Assembly: GCA_021464245.1 (NCBI GenBank)
Contig: JADCRB010000035.1
Coordinates: forward strand, 2,035,469 to 2,099,468
Origin: Carallia brachiata
Lineage: Eukaryota > Streptophyta > Magnoliopsida > Malpighiales > Rhizophoraceae
Direction of reading: 5' to 3'
DNA length: 64,000 nt
The position numbers were made by a program, and so were the translations under genes. The notes under the pieces were generated by a model. That model did not search any database. It saw nothing but the letters and a program-made list of their open reading frames with translations, and was not told where the DNA came from. Below, one piece after another: positions 20,898 through 33,990 of this stretch; position 1 is the first letter of the stretch, and every line of letters starts with the position of its first letter.

Positions 20898-23100
20898 GAG
20901 CTCGTTTGGTAATGTTTCCATTTTTTGATTTTTCATTTTTTTTATAAAAAACAGAAAATGTGTTTGGCAAACTACTGTGCTTTTTTATTTTTATTTTTTG
21001 AAAAGTAAGAAGCATTTCTTAAAAGAAAAATAACTTTTGCACAATCGAAAAAGGGGCTTTCCTTTTTAGTTTTTTAATTCCAAGCCTTCGACTTCCTTGC
21101 TCTCGCTTCACGTTGCCTCTTCGGTCCTTTCCTTCTCTCTCATTCTTTTCGCTTCTTCCTCTGTTTCTCTCTCTTCATGCCTCTTATCCCTCTGGCCCTT
21201 TCCTTCTTTTTCTTTCTCCTCACTTATGTCCCAGACTTCACGCTTCTTACTTCGTGCTTTTATATCTCATAACTCTGGCATCTTCTTCTCCCAAATCCCT
21301 AGCCCATCTTCCATACTCCTTGCCTAATTCAACGTCGGCTTATTTCAAATTCTTATTTTGAATCCCATACCGTCTTTAATGGCTGGCAACTTCTTCACTG
21401 TATTTCAATGTCTCCTTCATCCAAACCCCTAGCTGACGACTCTGATTTCTTTGGCGTTCTGGATCCCATCAATATGCGATTTGATTCCTCTCTATTTTTT
21501 GTCTTTTGCTTGTTTGGAATTTCTTTAACTGATGTTTTGTTCTAGTCTTTAAAGTTGATACTGTGGTTGTTTAGGTTTCATGTGGATTGGATATTATGGA
21601 AGATTGGTCTAAATGGGTATGAGTGGTACCGATCCTCTTATCCCTTGCAACTGTCTCAGCATGTTTTAATTTTTTTGTAATCCTTTTGGTGGGTCTAGGG
21701 CATGAAAATCAACAAGTATCATGTTTTTGAGTTAGATAATTAGAGGAATTGACCTAAAATTGATTTATTAAGTAACTGTCGCAACAAAGGTTATAGCAGG
21801 ACAAGTAGCTTTTGTTTTTTTATTGTCATTTTTATCCAATGCTGATCATTTTATGTTGCTGAGTTGATTTCCTTTTAGGCTTGTAGTCAAGAAGGTGCTA
21901 CAAAGGTCTATGAGCTTCTTCAGGAAAAAGCATCAACTCTATTGTGGGAAGATTATTTGATTACATAATGAGAAGTTTAAACAATTTTTTTAGACTAATG
22001 GTACCCTATTGCCATAATTTAAACAGTGGGATACAAAAGCACTGATTGCATATATGAACATTCTTCAAAAGGTTTTTTTTCTGTTTGATGCTATATCTTT
22101 TCCTTAACCTTTTTCATCCATTTTTTGATTGCTTTTTAGTGTTTTGTTAAGGAAAATTTGAGATCGTGGACCAGAATTTGGGTATGTTTTTTGAAGAGGG
22201 TATGTTATGGTAAGACACATTCACCTTGCTGGTTTAGCTTTAAGAGCAAGTGTTCTAAAGTTGAAACTGGATGCAACTTTTTAACAATATGGCAAAAGCC
22301 GTAGAAGTTGAACTTGAGAAGGTACTTCAATTCTACTATATAATGTTTGCAATTGACCAAATCATTGGGTGGGCATTTATTAAGCGGTAGATTATTGCAA
22401 TTTTGATTTTAATTGCATCAAGTAATAAACCTAGTGAAAGTGTCTCATCCCTTTTGGATACAAATGTTGTAGACTTACTCTACTTTTTCTGTTGGAAAAC
22501 CAAGGAATTGGAGACAATTTTCTAATAAATCTGACATATCTTATGTGAAGTATGGAGGAGCACAATGTATTCACTAAACCCACATTCACCTTGCTGGGTG
22601 ATGTTGTTCATGTCACATACTCACGTTATGGCTATGAGATAGTTCAGACTCTTTGTTCTTTTTCTTGCTCACATTTCAGTGCTTTTTCCCCTCAAGGTTG
22701 AAGTCAATTCATAGAGGTCTGGGCAAAATCACAACTCTTGTTCTTGCAAATGCACTGTATTTCAAAGGGAAATGAGATGGAAAATTTGATGTATGGATGT
22801 TATTTTTGATATTATGAATCATTATCATGTGTATTTGTTGTCAAAATTATGAAATTTTATGAATAATATTTTTAATATTTTCAATTTTATTCCTATCCAA
22901 AAATATGATTTGTCTTACTTTCTTAACAATGCATATTAATTGTATTTTAAAAAAAAAATCCCTCAAGATAAAAAAAATATTATTAATAAAAAAACAAAAA
23001 TTTGGGGGCAATAAATGTTAAAACAAAACAAACAGCAAAAATAGAATAACAATAAACAAAAAACAACAGTAAAAAATTGACAGTATTACCAAATGAGCCC
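20898..23100. mobile_element. 2.2-kb TIR element carrying serpin gene fragments (Pack-type)
   Basis: The left end GAGCTCGTTTGGTAAT pairs with the right end, which on the other strand reads GGGCTCATTTGGTAAT. TTG flanks both sides (20895-20897 and 23101-23103). TIRs of the ..CTCRTTTGGTAA form and a 3-bp duplication suggest PIF/Harbinger. The interior, instead of being plain MITE sequence, contains gene-like pieces of a plant serpin (22,160-22,790). A CT-rich tract resembling a 5' UTR lies at 21,090-21,330. This is the architecture of a transposon that has duplicated host gene segments. Confidence 0.6.
22160..22790 (+). pseudogene. Serpin gene fragments (protease inhibitor family), broken
   Basis: Separate in-frame pieces resemble plant serpins. 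IVDQNLGM (22164-22188) matches the family's VWVDQS-L-type block. NMAKAVEVELEK near 22287 resembles the KAVEV region. The block at about 22715-22790 reads RGLGKITT then LVLANALYFKGK, a stop, then DGKFD. That is the serpin LVLANALYFKG-W-x-x-FD strand, with TGA replacing the Trp codon. Putative introns lie between pieces, so genomic DNA rather than mRNA was copied. There is no reactive-centre loop and it cannot encode an inhibitor. The parent gene is not in this window. Confidence 0.6.
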
Positions 23101-23103
23101 TTG

Positions 23104-23423
23104 ATTGTTCTTGTAATGCTCAAGAAACGTAAATCCAAACAGGACATGCCAAGGGCTGCAAAGTTGAAAAGAGCTTGGTTTTAGCACTATACCAGTCCCC
23201 CATATAAAATTGTTGTACTAAAAGTTATAAATGTACTCTCTGATTAATAAATGTAACTGCATTCATAAAATGTGAAACAACAAAACTAAAACAATAAAAC
23301 TAAAACCTAAAATTAGATTAGTGTTACCATAAAACTTAAAGTGTAGATCTCATATGGTATGCTCTAAAAAACCTTTTTTTTCCTAAAAAATTTTTTTACA
23401 CAAATTATCAATGTGGTTGTTTT
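23104..23423. other. Intergenic, no gene seen
   Basis: AT-rich sequence between the TIR element and the Tat retrotransposon. Confidence 0.45.
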
Positions 23424-23428
23424 GTTAC

Positions 23429-24039
23429 TGATGGTTGTTCCTATCCATGAGCCTAGTTGTCGTTGGACCTTGCGTATGAACCTACAAAACAATGAGGCTT
23501 GGGTTAAGGGCATTCTTCGGTGCAAGCACTCTAACGCTTAAGTCAGCTAGAGGTTTTAAGGAGACCGATGCGGCCCAGTGAATTCCTTATGGATAGCCTG
23601 TAATGTGGAGGCTATAGAGGTAGGTGCTCCATCGATGTGTAATGATGCTTATGAGGGAGTGTGTGTCTGTGACATGGAGAGTAGAGATGCTGCTTGAGGG
23701 GTTAGGAGAGCTGGAGTTGGAAAGGTTGGTGTCCAAAAGTCTCGAGGAAGAGAGGCCTTCAGGGTCTTATACCTGCCCCTCTGTTGGCGATAGTATGATA
23801 TTTGAAAAATCAGAGTTCCACGCGTGATAGATGTGACAGTTGTCTGTTAGTAAAGAGCTCGGGGGACTAGTTACTTAGGTATGGAATGTAAGCTCCCTAA
23901 CCAGCTCCCATGGCGAGCTCCTAGCAAGCTGCCCGGGGGAGTTGTCAACTAGTCGAAGCAAGCTATTAGTGGGCCTTTGTTGGACCACCTAGCAATGCCT
24001 ATGCCTAAAGCCCGAGACTCTGATGGGCCATATCCATCA
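23429..24039 (-). repeat. 3' LTR of the Tat element (left copy)
   Basis: A 611-bp LTR from TGATGG to CCATCA. It is collinear over its whole length with 40096-40708 in direct orientation, with many mostly transition differences. Shared landmarks include AAGGAGACC, ATGGATAGCCT versus GTGGATAGCCT, and AGCTCCTAGCAAGCTGCCCG. Confidence 0.93.
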
Positions 24040-24058
24040 CTTGCCTCCCTTTAAAAGC
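24040..24058 (-). promoter_or_regulatory. Polypurine tract
   Basis: Read on the minus strand, AAAGGGAGGCAAG directly precedes the TGATGG start of the 3' LTR. This is the expected plus-strand priming site of an LTR retrotransposon. Confidence 0.75.
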
Positions 24059-24189
24059 AGAGAAAGATCGTTTCTCTACTGGTAGAGGGCCTTTTCATTT
24101 TAAATTTTAAACTTGCAGCTGTTGTTTAGCAAGGTTGCCTCCCGTAGCAGATGTCCCTTTTATTAATGTTTGCGTCGGCTCCCTGGTGC

Positions 24190-26420
24190 TCTATTTAAGG
24201 GGTTCCTTTCGCAAATTGGGCTTGCAAAATTTCCTTTTTATTCCCTTTTGTTTCTATTACTCCTTAATTCTTTATTTCCTTTCTATCGAAAATGAGGTTA
24301 AAGGTTTGAGAAAGGCGAAACCTCTTAAAGGCAGCTTTTTTGGTGGCGTTGGAGTAGTCTTGCGTGGTGATTTGGGATGTTCGGCTCATAACGTGTCCTC
24401 TCGATGGCTGACCAATTGCTGGGGAGAGCGTGGAAAAATTTCCCACCCAACTACCAATTGCGGCTTCCCACTGTGTTGTAGAGAGCCTGTCATCCTCTCG
24501 AGAGGTATTTTACCTTTTACCTGAAGTTCGTACTTTCAAGTGTTCAATTTCTTCTTCTCGTGATTGGGCTCAGATTCCTCCGTTACAATTATATATCCAT
24601 CGATCAAATTTCCCCAAACTTCTAGCAGCAATCATTGAGCCTGAAAGTTCTATGTGATCACGCCACTTTTGAATTGACCACCAGGATATTGTGTTGGGCT
24701 TTTTCCGTGAAGTTTTTGGATATCGAGTTTGGTACTGTCTATCTGATTACTTTAGGGGGTTAAGCTTTAGACAAGCTTAAGGGCAATCTCTTGAGCAAGC
24801 ACTATTACAAATAACACTTCTTTTTTGTTTGCCTGTCTGCGCCTCTTGACTTTCTTACTACATTTTCTTCCTTAAAGAGTTCATGGTCTAGCCTCCTACC
24901 TTGTTCTCACAAAAAGCAGAGGCCTTTGCGAAGTTAGACACTTTAGGGCACTATCTTAAGGGGGAAGAGCATGGAGGCAGTGTGCTTGTTTGGGAATACG
25001 ACCATGACTTAGCCAAAGAGGAGGTTAAGAAGTTGAAGGGGTAGGAGGTCTTACAGGAGGCAGTAGGCAAGGCAAAAAGAGTGGAGGGAGGTCGGAAGCG
25101 CAAAGCTGTTTAGGCTACTCCTTCTGTTGTTCCCAAAGGATTTGAGGAGAGTGGGAATTCCGATCAGGAACCTCTTGCATAGAGATTGAAGAGGACCAGG
25201 GCTGTGGAGTCCACCAGCATTTGAATTATTGATAGTGCTGAGGTCGCTGTCAAGAGCTTCCTCGAGAGTTTGGTGATTTCATAGTTGGTCGAGGTGAGAA
25301 TGTCGTTAGAGGTCTTCTTTCGAGGTCTACCAATACTGAGCAAGTTTTTTATGGTAAGGAGGTTGCAGCACAACCCTATTTCGGCGTAAAGGTCGCTAGT
25401 GTTGGAGGTCGAAGGAAGAAGAAGAAAAATCCCCTTTGGGGCCTTGCTTACAAAAACTCGGTGCTACCTTTGAAGGCTGAGAACATATCCACCCTGACTG
25501 GTGATCCCTATTCGACGGAATGGATGAGTGGTCAAGATTTGGATCTTCTGCTTCGCAAGTTACGCTATCCCGCTGAGCATAATTCAATGCATTCGAAGAC
25601 CTGCCATGACCTTGCACTCTCTCTTTATGAGAAGTTGGCAGACCTGAGGACTCATGTTCTCATGGGGATAAACTGTATGCAGAGCTTGACTGCCAAATTT
25701 GACCATGCCCATTAGTAGAGAAAGGAGATGGAGACTGTTGTGGCGCTGTTGAGAAGTGAGTTGGACATCCTTAAGGCTCCACAAGGAGAAAGTTCCTGAA
25801 CTGTGAGTTCTCAAGTTGTAGTACAGTTAGAGGAAACTACTCTGGTGGAAAGTCTTTGTGATGAGGTCGATCGATTAGAGGAAGAACATGTTAGAGCGAA
25901 GTCATCCATTTTAGGGCTTTAGAGAGAGCTCGCTGATGTTGAGGTTGCTTTGAAGTCTCAGAGCAAGGAGGTTGGGGGCCTGAGATGAAAATTGGCTGAG
26001 GCATAGTCTCTGGCAGAGTTTCCCAGCAAAAAGGTCACAGACATTCAGCACAAGTTGTCCCAAGCAAAATCTGTTACGAAGTCTCGAGCAAAGAGAACAA
26101 GGAATTAAGTGCCAAGTTAAATTCTCTTCTTGTCGAGATGAGGTCTATTTTGGTGGCCCAGGGTAAGCTTGAGGAGAAGATTCGAGTTGCTAAGGATACA
26201 GTTAAGAAGGAGGGGCTCGCGAAGTTTTGGGCTAGGATGGGCAAAATAGTGGGAACAAGTTGCAAGCAGGGTAATGCAGAGGCCATTCGGGAGGCCTCAC
26301 AGTTGTGCTCATACTACAACTTTTCCTTTTTGTCTTTCGAGGGAAAAGAATGGTGGAGACGGTTGTAGCAATCTGTCCATTCTTATGTTGTAATAGTTTC
26401 TCCTTCTATATTAATAAAAT
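24190..26420 (+). pseudogene. Antisense coding unit A of the Tat element (decayed)
   Basis: It lies on the strand opposite to gag-pol. A TATA-like CTATTTAAGG is at 24190-24199. The clearest protein pieces are 24430-24657, 25461-25715 and 26138-26368. In frame with stops, the region about 25,730-26,100 is rich in heptad-like Leu/Glu/Lys (LVESLCDEVDRLEEEH), suggesting a coiled coil. A stop at 26366 is followed by AATAAA near 26411, a plausible poly-A signal. Function unknown. It parallels the extra ORFs described for Tat-lineage retrotransposons, but I cannot assign a domain. Confidence 0.55.
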
Positions 26421-26707
26421 TTGTATTTCGTGTACTATCTTCTTGCCTCATTTCTTATTGATCTCCTTTGCTAATACCTTATGATGTCTTATGACTATAT
26501 AGGAGCTCTTTAGCAAAATCACAACCTTATGATCGTGGGGAAGTGGCTATCAATCGTTTAGGGCTATTTTTCAAAATAGGGACTTGAAGAGATGTTTCTT
26601 TTTGCAAATTAGCCTAAGGTTAGTGCCACGTGTCCCTATCGGAAATAAATTGCTCCATAAAATCATTGCTTTTTGTTTGAAGAGACGAAGCGTCTATCTT
26701 GAAGGCA

Positions 26708-29060
26708 TTTTATAAAGGTCGGGACTTTGTTTTATTTCCTTTCCTTGATCGTTCTTTTTTTCCCAAACATCCTTCATTTTGAAAATTTTCCTTTCTTATT
26801 TTTTTTTTAGGGTTTTTTGTCACTTGTGAAGATGTATAGGGGTTCAAAAAATGTGCCAGATAAGGAACTAACTCCTTTTTTTTTAAGAGACTGTGAAAGG
26901 GAGGGCATCCTATGGGGGCACGAAGATTCCTCTTGAGGTTCTTTGGCTTGTGGGTCCGCACATCCATCTCTTTTTTGGTCTTTTGGTCACGCTGGTTGTG
27001 CAGTCAATCGATATCCTTTCGATTTGGACAATCAATTTGTCATCTTTGATTTAAGGTAAAAATTTCGAATTCCTCAAAGGTATACCCTATTAGTTCCCTC
27101 GAGAGCTTTCCCCTGAAGGGCTTGCTATCCTCCTCCTGGTGCATAGTCTTTTATGTGGAGCAATTGGAGGCCAGACTTCGCTTTTCAATGTTTCGAGTAG
27201 CACAAGAGTTTCTCAAAATTTTCAAGATCGCTCTTCCTTAATTAGTCCCGAAGGGCTGAAGGCACTTGATAAGGCTAATAGCTCTAGGAATGAAGTCCCA
27301 CGTGAAGTTGAATGGGAAAGTTCTCTCGCATTGTCTCTTAGTCCAAGCTGATGTGGAGCCAGCCTATACAGTGTGACCTTTAGCAGTAGGTTTGCAATGG
27401 ATTTTAGGGCATGGGAGGGGCAGCTCTCTTCGCTACACTTTGATCCAATACACTATTTCTTTGTGTATTTTCCAGAGGATGAGATCCTGAAGTTTCCCCA
27501 AGTTTGGAATAGTCAGGTATTTTATCGGTTGAACCATTTGCTAGAGCTTTAGATAACTGAGAATGCCTATGTGAGTTTTACTTCTGACATGGGAAAGTTC
27601 TGCAAGCTCCATTGTCTAAAGGTATTGAGCACGAGCCTTCCTTCACGAAAGGTAGGATGGTCCCATTGTTTTTCTATTTCGTTATATATTTTTTTCAATG
27701 ATTTTTGGGGTTTTGCCTTTTTTAGCAGGAACTGCTGGCAAGTGTATTTCTCATAGCACAAGAAGCTCTAGTTTTTACGACAAGGCCTTCTCTATGAGAG
27801 CCATTGTCGACCCATTTACTAGAGACACCAAAGTGATTGACATTACTGATAGCGAACCGATAAAGTCGAGTGGTGATATACAAGCCTTGCTAAGCCAGCT
27901 GAGCCATCAGTTTCTTCAAATTATTGCACAAATTTTTTCGAGTCCTCCGTTACAGCCTCCTATTTTACCTTCAACAATTTCTGTATCCTTCCCTTCACCT
28001 CCTACTGTGTTTCCTAAGGTGAGGGATATTATAGAGTTTTCTGCTAGCATTACTGTGTTACCTCAAAGTGCAACCAATGTTCCCTTTTCTCAAGCTCTCT
28101 CAACTGTTGTTGTTGTTAGTAAGTCTCCTAGAGCTCTTTGAGGTATTGCAACAGTGTTGCCGAGTATGAGTGCCAGATAGTTCGAGGAAAATCCTCTTCT
28201 TCTGACCATAATGGTTGCACCGAGTTTGTGGATAGTTCATGAAAGAGGCTTTATTTGGATGGTTTACCAACTTCATTCACGAGAAACCCAATATTAGATT
28301 TGTTTCGTAGGTGAGTTGTTGTTCTTGATCCTACCCCTTTACAGAGTATTACAGCTCCATTTCGTAGCCATTTTGTTGATCGACCAAGAAGAGTCAAGCT
28401 TTATATTCCCCATAAGGTAGCCACAAAGTTGGGAGAGATACAGAAGCTCGTCTGACCTCAAGAGCAAAACATCCACATACTTTCAATCCATTACTCTACT
28501 GCACATGGGAATTAAGCGTTTGCTTGTGGGTAATTGCGATTTTCATCGCTTGTTCGAAAATCTGGAGAAGACGTTAGCTGAAGCTAAGGCGCATCACAAG
28601 CAGACCGTTGACGAGCTTAATTCTGCCAAGAGAGAGAATCTGCAATTGACAGTTCGTATTCAAGAGCTAGAGAATTCCTAGGCAGAGGAACTCCAGCTTT
28701 GAATCAACTCTGAGGTCAAGGCCTCTAAGAGGAATCTTGAATTATCTTCTGAGATTGGTGTTCTTCAAGAGAAGATAAGGCAAGCAGATTTGGGACTGGA
28801 TCTAACTTTTGCTAATCTTGGCTTTTACGAGAGCATGGATCAGGTTCGTAAGTTTGTCGAGAGCAGAAGGTGACCTTGGATCTGAATAACCTGCATTGGC
28901 CTTTTCCTAAGTGTGGTCTTGAGGATCGACGAGGCAAAGAGCCAAGCACTTCAAGAATAGCAAGGACCCAACCTCCCAAGTGGTCCGGCTTTATGAGGAA
29001 TTTAGTGGGGGAAAGAATTTTTGTATTTTTGCTAACTTCTTTGTTTGACTTGTTCAAGGC
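26708..29060 (+). pseudogene. Antisense coding unit B of the Tat element: transposase_28-like region plus coiled coil (decayed)
   Basis: A TATA-like TTTTATAAAGG lies at 26708-26718 and an ATG at 26832. Reading through stops, about 27080-27360 encodes LESFPLKGLLSSSW, VAQEFLKIFKIALP and LIRLIALGMKSHVKLNGK. That pattern resembles the plant putative gypsy-type transposon family PF04195. Downstream, about 28510-28870 is a long heptad-rich helix (FENLEKTLAEAKAHHKQ, LNSAKRENLQLTVRIQELEN), probably a coiled coil. The frame has several stops and shifts. Function unknown. The PF04195 link is by recall of the pattern, not a search. Confidence 0.55.
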
Positions 29061-32000
29061 ACTATGTATGTCATTTTCTTGGTCTCCTTTTAGCTTGATG
29101 AACTTAGTGAACTAACTTGATGTTTTGTAAATTTTTCTCATCTAGTTTTGTGAGCTGTGGTTGGTTGCTTCTATTGATGTTGCTTCGATTTTTGTGGGAG
29201 TTGTTCCAACTTCCTATTAATATAGATAACTACCTTAGAATTCATCCAGCTGTTTGCACATTTATACTGTTATTGTGGTCGCTTTGGATTTCGTCATCAA
29301 TTGGGGGGCTGAACGAGAGAGTCACCATACATGAGACTCAATCTTGTTGGAGAATCTCCATAAATAGGGCTAAATCTCAAACATTGTTTTCCCATCTTTG
29401 AGAAAAATAATACTGAATTTTTAACGGATTATTCTATCTTTTCAACTTGGTACTTTTGGCAAACCTCCTTATCCATGATGACGATTTAAGGTGTTGTCAA
29501 GGCGAGTCGATCCTTGTTATTTTCCCTCGCAAGGCGAATCGGTCCTTGTTATGCACAAGGGTTTTGTTATACCAATCCCTTACAAAGGGGGTTGGTCTTC
29601 TGGCATGCTTAGCGTGCTTAGGACGCATTCGAGTGGTGTACCTCGTCAGGCTTTTCGATGAGGTCAACCGCTACTCATCTTCTCCTCCAAGGTGAGAATG
29701 TGGAGGTCCTTTGTCTTGGATGCCATTACAGCCTCCCTTGGTGCATCTCTAACCTTCCCATCAGGAGTTATGCCGTCAACACTTCTGAGAGTTACGAGGG
29801 GTTCCATTGTTTCACTAGAAGGCCACTAGGCAACTTGCCCACAATTTGAAGCATTGATGTCCCTCAGGTGTTTTAGGTCACTTAGTCTTCATGTAATGAG
29901 AGTTTAGTAGTGTTTATGTAATAAAGTTCATGCCATGAACAATTTTGCCCATGTAATGAAGACGTCGTGTTTTAAAAACTTCTGAGATCATTGCTACACT
30001 TGTGTTCGTGTGATGCTTGTGATTTCATGCGATCTTTTAAGGATGGTTGAAAGTCTTCGGGCATATTTCCATCATAACCATATGCTAAACTGAGAAGTAG
30101 CTCATAGGATATTACCTGATAAGGTATGGCAATTTAGGTTAGACGTCCGAGCTCTTGTTAGGATTGTGATTCTCTCATCCTTGGATTTTGTTGCAAGACT
30201 TTGTGAATTGGAAGGGTCTGACTTCCCAAGAGTCCGCAGGCGAGAGTGTTTTGGAAATTTTTACTATTGGGAGCTGAGGGAGGTTGTCTCGTTTTAGGGT
30301 GACGAGCTTCTAGCCAAATGGTGTTTTTGGGGCACCATGCTGTGGACAGACTTCAAATGTCATTCCATAATGTCCATTCTGTAACTACTTCTAAGCCCTA
30401 TATCTAGCCGGGGTGGAGGGGCTCGATCTACGATCTTGGGAGAGACCCTTCGCTCCTTTTTGAATTTCCTTCGACTACTCCGTCATTGCCTGATGTTCGC
30501 ATGTAGCTTGAGGATTTCCGTAGAAGGCCTATAAATGTGCAAGGCTTGTTTTCTTTAGGTGTTTATGCTTTTTCTTGTTCTTCTATTCGTTTCCTGAGCT
30601 CTTCCTTCCTTAAGTCTTTGGACTCATATTATTTTTCATGGACTCAACCTGGTTGAAAAGGTGTTAAAGACTTTTCAAAGTGGGTCACCTATTGTTATTT
30701 GCTAATCATAAGTGAATGCAGTGTCCATTCATTGTCGGGGCTGGTTAGGATCATGTATCTCTTCGAGTAGTTGATGCTCACCTTTACACCCATTTTTGCA
30801 GGAATTGGGGTTCTCCCAATTCCAGTGGAAACTATGGGAAGTGGTGGCAAGGCGTCCTTTAACGCACACTGCCCTGATACACCCTTGATTGCCTATTGGG
30901 TTTAAAGAGAGTAAGAGCTTATGGATAATTTCAACCACTAGCTTAGTGTCGAAACCTTGCAAGTTGTCCACAGTGGAGTTTGATAGAGTCCACTAGACAT
31001 CTTGCACTACCTCTGGGGCTCATGCGATTACTGCAAGTTTTCTTGGCTAATCATACCTCCAGCTTTATTTTTCAGCCATCAAGGGCTCTGGCAGATTTTA
31101 CAAGTTATCGTAACTCAAGGTTGGCAGAGGGTCTTTTGAGCAAATAGTTTTGCCTCCACCACCTTCTCCACTTATAAGTCTCGTGCCAGGGTTGCTACGG
31201 TTGCTAACCCTTTTTCAGGCTTCACTAACCTAGGAAGATCTTAGAGAGTCACTTGAGTATGACTCTACCATTCTTCAAAGTCAACAACGAGGCATAATTC
31301 CTCATAGATTCTTCAATAGCTTCATGAATCCTATTTTCAGACTTTGGTATTATGTTGTATTTTTGGTAGAATTGGCTCTCATAGTTTTTCATGTATCCTG
31401 TACGAAACCAACTTAGTGAATAAAAAGAGTATCTCAACTAAAATCCTAGTTTGCTTTTCGTTATGTGATGACTTGAGTCAACGAGCTACGTGGTTGCCTT
31501 GCTATGGCACTTTTCTGAAAACTCGTTAGCTTGAGCTGTCCCTTAGGCGAAGTAAGTCTGTGTTATACTGCTGAAATCTTGAGTTTCACCAACCTCTTGC
31601 GGTCCTTAAACGCGATTGAGTGGTATGCTTTGAATAGATTATCAGCCGATTAATGGCCCTTGAACACCTTGGGATATTGATCTTGTTTTGATCGCAGCCC
31701 TGTCAAATAGTTCAAAAGCGCACTCCTAGGCGTGAACCTATTCTCAAATCATCGTCTGTTGGCGATCGTTAGACTTGTTCGAGGATCAACTTGTGGAGTG
31801 TTGTCATCCTCTTAAACGACTTTCAGATGCCCATAAGAGACAATCTGTTGTAAGATGTTCTCGTTGACAGCCTCCAGAGGCTCTTAAGAGACTAATTTTG
31901 GGTAAATTTTCGTCCACCTGGCGATGCGAGAAGCGTCATTGGGATGTACCTACAGCCTTTTTAGATGGACGAACTTTTGTTTTACCTAGTCCCAATTTCG

Positions 32001-33990
32001 AACACTAAATTTTCCTCCTACGAGCTTGCTTGTGGCAAGCTGTCGTGGTGCTCACTATTCTTTCTCAAGGACCATTATTCTCCTACTAGACCGTTCCTGG
32101 ACACGTGTTGTAACATAATGGGGGACAGAAGTGGTCGCACGATTCTCACACGATTGCTGCCTTTTTGGGCTTAGCTACTGATCAGTTACGGATTTTGTGC
32201 CTAACGTTTTGGCATTGTCTTTAAAGCCATGATCAATAGCTACTGAGATATCTTTTGGTCTCTAGTTTGGAGAGTAGTATATAAGGGACTCTTGTTCTCA
32301 AAGGTTATTCACTGTCTTCCTCACTCTTTCATGGGCCTTTCTGGAAGTTGGAACTATTTTGTTCTTTGAAGTTGGCCTGAGATTTAGATGTTTCTTCCCA
32401 AGAAAGCGCCTCTGTATCGATGGAAGACCAGCGAAAGTATTCCCAAAGCAAGCCACCTATTATTATTGCGGTTGTGAAGTGAGTCACCTATTACTACATT
32501 CCATAGAAGTATTTCCAGGGCATGTAATAGGAAGGAAGCAAAACTTAGTGGTGTTTTCCACCTTCTTTGCTTAGCATGTGAGGCCTTATGAGGAAGATGA
32601 CCGCTTCTCTTCTCCAGTTAGCCTATTTCCATTACTCAGAATTCTTATGGGTCAACCGTATGAGAGTCACTCTCCGTTTGTTTCTGCCTCCAACCTTAGT
32701 CGTTCTCTAGTGAGGTTTTCAACCTTCTAAGGAACTCCTCGACTTGGGTCGCAGAGCGCCATGTCCTATTTCCTTGTCGATTTTCAAGATGACCTGCCAC
32801 GAGAAAGAGAGGAATATGGTGGTTCTTTTTAATGTTTTCAAGTGATTCTCACATGGACCATCACGAATATAGTTTGTTTCTAGATGGTCCCATATTTTGT
32901 AGTGTACTTGATTTCCACAATCTAATGTATAAACCACTTGACAAGGGATTTATAAATGAGAAGAGATTTGTAATATGAATCTTACTTGTTTTCTCACATT
33001 CTTTCTTGACTTTCCAATTTCCTTATGGTACTTAGTGTTGTTTTGTTGTTCTTAATCGTTGACACGTTATTAACACATGAACCGTGACCTTGTAATCGTC
33101 AAGAGTGTGTGCAAGCCTCCTAAGGCTAGGCAGTTCCTCCCAAGGAGAACAGGGCCAAGCTAGTTAGCCTGTTAACTCATTTAAGAGCTGAGCTTAAGGA
33201 GAGTTCGTTGTACACTCCTAGGAGCCGAGCTCAGTTGTTACCCAACAGAGCTTTAAAACTCCTTCGATATTGATTCCAAGCTACCTAACGATAACGTAGA
33301 CTGAAATAGGGTATCAAATTGCAATCACCCTAGATGTATAATTTTTTTATAGGATTTTCGGACTCGCGGCTGCCCGTATTTACATACTTTTTAACCGGCC
33401 TTGCACGTTAAGTGAACTTTTTGTAGCCTGCTTTAGGCATTCAGCCATTCGACCTATTACCAGACTCGTTGCTACTTTGCTTGCTGGGAGGGCGACTGAT
33501 GGATTTCATTTATCAGCCGTTTAAAGCGGTTTGTAATTTGTTCATCTGTTGGGTGAGTTGTAAATATGTGCTTATTGTCTCACCCTCGGCCACTTGACTC
33601 AAGCAATCAAGTTGGCAGTTTTAAGTAGATCAATGAGTGGCCTTCTCTGGTCCGAGGGTTATAGAGGCGTCTGGCTCCCAAAGAGTGGCTTTTACCTCAC
33701 TCGCTGAAGCTTGAGACTACCTGCCTTTCTCAACGCGTTAAGTGTAACTGCATTTATGTAATAAGCATCTTATTGGCTAAAGAGGCTTTGGGCTGGTAGA
33801 TCGAGTCTGCGTTTCAACAGTCCTGTTGCTCTTAAGACTTGCCCTCACAGGACATGTAGCTTTTTAAGCTCGCCTACTCGTCGAAAGAGTTGACAAATAA
33901 TGATTGATATTACAAACTTGAGCTTGCAAAATCACTTACATGTGTTGTAAGATAGTCATTACAATGTATGCAAGGCATTTTATGGGTTCC
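29060..33990. other. Non-pol internal region of the Tat element
   Basis: About 4.9 kb between antisense unit B and the end of pol. Base composition resembles the rest of the element. Short ORFs occur on both strands, but none shows a recognisable domain, promoter or repeat structure. No second inserted element with clean ends was seen. Confidence 0.5.

Noticed and set aside
24135..24524. 129-codon plus-strand ORF near the 3' LTR
   Set aside because: It starts just inside the element next to the polypurine tract and matches nothing; treated as part of decayed antisense unit A, not as a separate gene.
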